DNA of 64,000 nucleotides from Pseudomonas sihuiensis (GTDB lineage Bacteria > Pseudomonadota > Gammaproteobacteria > Pseudomonadales > Pseudomonadaceae), in the NCBI RefSeq assembly GCF_900106015.1, contig NZ_LT629797.1, positions 1,860,001 through 1,924,000 of the forward strand. The letters are read 5' to 3'. The notes beneath the pieces were generated by a model. The model worked only from the letters and a program-made list of their open reading frames with translations. It searched no databases and had not been told where the DNA came from. Position numbers and translations under genes: made by a program. Below are positions 61,945-64,000 of the stretch, in pieces. The number at the start of each line of letters is the position of its first letter. The first letter of the stretch is position 1.

Positions 61945-62298
61945 TCAGGCGCGATAGCGCTGACGCTCGGACTTGAACAGGATGCGGACGATGGCGAACT
62001 CGCGCTCGATCTGCTCGATCAGGGCCGGAGCCGGCTCCAGGGCCGCGCGCCGCCCCGCGTCTTCGAGTTCCTTGCACAAGCTGGCTAGAAGCACCGCTCC
62101 CATGTTGCTGCAGCTGCCCTTGAAGCTGTGCGCAGCCAGGCGCAGGCCCTGCGCATCACCCTCGGTCGCAGCCACATGCAGCAGACGCAGACGCTCCTCG
62201 GAATCGGCCACGAAGGTATCGAGCAGAATCGGGTATTCGTCCTCCATGACGTCCTGCAGGGCCGCCAGGACGGCTTCGTCGAGATGGATATCGGACAC
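61945..62298 (-). CDS. hptB: Histidine phosphotransfer protein HptB
   Basis: A 117-aa single Hpt domain with phospho-His in LAAHSFKGSCSNMGA near residue 58. The start is GTG at 62298 with GGGAGTGA upstream. It follows hsbR, matching the Pseudomonas HptB-HsbR-HsbA phosphorelay module that links hybrid kinases to FlgM and motility; in some species this module lies between fliJ and fliK, as it appears to here. Confidence 0.88.
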   Translation of the reverse strand: MSDIHLDEAVLAALQDVMEDEYPILLDTFVADSEERLRLLHVAATEGDAQGLRLAAHSFKGSCSNMGAVLLASLCKELEDAGRRAALEPAPALIEQIEREFAIVRILFKSERQRYRA

Positions 62299-62327
62299 CG
62301 GGTCACTCCCTGAACAACAGCGTCGCA

Positions 62328-64000
62328 TTATGCCTCAGAGGACCAGCAAAACTCCACGCTGACTCCCTGGCCAACCGGGGCAATCTGGAAACCGTCGCTG
62401 AGCTGACGAACCAGGGCAAGACCGCGACCACACAGAGCTTCGTCACCAAGCGCCATGACGGTGACCGGATCGAATCCGGGACCACTGTCCTCGACACGGA
62501 CGATCAGTCGCCCTCCCCCTTCTTCCGGCAGCATCTGCAAATGAAATCGTACATAGCCATCCTGCAAGGACGCCAGACGCAGACGTCGCTCCCGATAATA
62601 CTCGGCAAAGCCGCTGGCATCCTGCTTGAGCGAGGAGTCCAGCCCCATTACCCCATGCTCCAGGGCATTGGAATAGAGCTCGGCGAGCACGGTATACAGC
62701 TCGCCACCACGCGGCCGCAACGCCCGCACGTCCAGCAGCAGCTGCAGCAAAAATGGCAGTGGGTTGAAGTGACGCAGGCTCAGCGCTCGAAACTCGAAAC
62801 TGGCCGACCAGTCCATCACGCTGCCCTGACCGCTGTCGGCAAAGGCCAATGGGCGAGGATGCTCGTCGTCTTCGGCCAAGCCGACCTGAACCATGCTGAC
62901 GTCATCCTGTTGCTCGCCACGGAACGCCGCCAGCGCCAGCTGGATTTCCTCGAACAATGCCTGCGGTTGACGATTGGCGTCCAGAAGCTCGAGCAGGCGC
63001 GCCTCGCCGAATAGCTGCCCTTGCTGGTCACTGGCCTCGAGCACGCCATCACTGAGCAGAAAAATACGATCTCCCGGCGCCAGCGGATAGACCTCACAGC
63101 GATCACTGAACGCCGCTGGTTCGAGGATTCCCAGGGGCAGATGGCGTGACACCAATGACTGACGCGGGCGACCATCGCCATGTAGCAGGTAGCCATCTGG
63201 CAACCCACCACTCCACACCTCGAGCAAGCCTCGCTTGCTGCTGATATTGAGCACGGTGGCGCAGCAGAAAACACCCACCGGTAGGATGCGCTTGAGCTTG
63301 GCATTGATCTCGCGAAGGATCTCGGCAAGGGCATGACCTTTGGCCGTCATGCCGTAGAACACCTCGGCCAGCGGCATCGCGCCAATAGCCGCCGGCAAAC
63401 CATGACCGGTGAAATCGCCCAGCATCACGTGCATGCCGCCAGACGGTTTGTACGCCGCCAGCAGCAAATCACCGTTGAACAGCGCGTAGGGCGACTGCAT
63501 GTAACGGATGCTCGGCGCATCCAGACAGCCGGAATGCGCCACCTTGTCGAATACCGCCTTGGCCGCACGTTGCTCGTGCAGCAGATGCTCGTTGTGCTGG
63601 GCGATCAGGTCGCGCTGTTGCAATACCGTGTCGTGCAGACGGCGCAGACGATCCATCGCCCCGATCTTGGCCTCGAGTATCACCTGGTTGTAGGGCTTGG
63701 CGAGAAAGTCGTCGCCGCCGGCCTCAAGACAACGCACCAGCGCCTCGCCCTCGGTCAACGACGTGAGGAAGATGATCGGCACCAGCGCCTCGCCGGCCTG
63801 ATCCTTGATCCGCCGCGCCGCCTCGAAGCCATCCATAACCGGCATCAGCGCATCCATCAGCACCAGGTGCGGACGCTCCTGCTCGAACAGGGCGACCGCC
63901 TCCAGGCCATTGCTGGCGGTCAATACGCGGTGGCCCTGACGACTGACGATGGTGGACAACAGCATGCGGTCGGCCGCGTTGTCCTCGGCGATCAGAATGG
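62328..64000 (-). CDS. hsbR: HsbR: response regulator with PP2C phosphatase and anti-sigma kinase domains (5' end outside window)
   Basis: Open to base 64000 with ILIAEDNAADRMLLS, the start of a receiver domain; only the first few codons are missing. The receiver has phospho-Asp in LVLMDALMPVMDG. A SpoIIE-type PP2C phosphatase domain follows (GGMHVMLGDFTGHGLPAAIGAMPLAEVF; LSDGVLEA), then a C-terminal GHKL ATPase of the RsbW type (VRVEDSGPGFDPVTV, LCGRGLALVRQLSD). In the known system HsbR controls phosphorylation of the anti-sigma antagonist HsbA, which acts on FlgM. HptB is next downstream. Confidence 0.9.
   Translation of the reverse strand, partial: ILIAEDNAADRMLLSTIVSRQGHRVLTASNGLEAVALFEQERPHLVLMDALMPVMDGFEAARRIKDQAGEALVPIIFLTSLTEGEALVRCLEAGGDDFLAKPYNQVILEAKIGAMDRLRRLHDTVLQQRDLIAQHNEHLLHEQRAAKAVFDKVAHSGCLDAPSIRYMQSPYALFNGDLLLAAYKPSGGMHVMLGDFTGHGLPAAIGAMPLAEVFYGMTAKGHALAEILREINAKLKRILPVGVFCCATVLNISSKRGLLEVWSGGLPDGYLLHGDGRPRQSLVSRHLPLGILEPAAFSDRCEVYPLAPGDRIFLLSDGVLEASDQQGQLFGEARLLELLDANRQPQALFEEIQLALAAFRGEQQDDVSMVQVGLAEDDEHPRPLAFADSGQGSVMDWSASFEFRALSLRHFNPLPFLLQLLLDVRALRPRGGELYTVLAELYSNALEHGVMGLDSSLKQDASGFAEYYRERRLRLASLQDGYVRFHLQMLPEEGGGRLIVRVEDSGPGFDPVTVMALGDEALCGRGLALVRQLSDGFQIAPVGQGVSVEFCWSSEA

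Overview
The window is a GC-rich chromosome segment from a gammaproteobacterium, almost certainly a Pseudomonas of the mendocina/oleovorans type. This is inferred from the layout of the purine-catabolism, ccm and polar-flagellar/che clusters, the fleN-flhF-fliA block, the REP-like intergenic repeats and protein sequences close to those I remember from P. aeruginosa PAO1. No rRNA, tRNA or CRISPR array is visible.

Region 1 (1-25.4 kb) is a purine-to-central-metabolism island. It holds the end of xdhC, guaD, a GntR/FCD regulator, an AzgA-type purine permease, uraH, puuE, uraD, allA, puuD (urate oxidase with a fused cytochrome c domain), a xanthine/urate-type NCS2 permease, a Tsx-like outer membrane channel, an NCS1 permease, moaA (molybdenum cofactor for xanthine dehydrogenase), a RutR-like TetR regulator, a GlcG-like protein, and gcl-hyi-glxR-ttuD-pyk. 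Together these take guanine/hypoxanthine to urate, allantoin, ureidoglycolate, glyoxylate, tartronate semialdehyde, glycerate, 2-phosphoglycerate and pyruvate. Two different palindromes recur in front of these units: TTGTATACAA, which I assign to the GntR protein, and TTGACC-N4-GGTCAA, which I assign to the TetR protein. They are paired at several promoters and look like a dual-input regulon. The allantoicase gene (alc) expected between uraD and allA is absent from the window.

Region 2 (25.6-29.9 kb) carries a urea transporter, a small secreted protein, a voltage-gated potassium-channel-like protein, a DASS/SLC13 anion transporter and a small lipoprotein.

Region 3 (29.9-37.0 kb, minus strand) is the cytochrome c maturation operon ccmABCDEFGHI. 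A ~150-bp MITE-like element lies exactly at the ccmG/ccmH junction and appears to add about 48 codons to the start of ccmH. A diverged copy lies upstream of fliL.

Region 4 (37.2-64 kb) is the flagellar and chemotaxis region. It begins with an orphan FliK-like/FhlB-like pair. On the minus strand follow hsbR (partial), hptB, fliK, fliLMNOPQR-flhB, flhA-flhF-fleN-fliA, cheY-cheZ-cheA-cheB, motC-motD, ParC- and ParP-like polar chemotaxis proteins, cheW and a DUF2802 protein. cheB is split by a 1305-bp ISL3-family insertion sequence with an 8-bp target duplication. The IS removes the catalytic Asp from the methylesterase and lies upstream of motCD-parC-parP-cheW. Good sigma-54 promoter matches precede fliK, fliL and flhA, and a sigma-28-like match precedes cheY.
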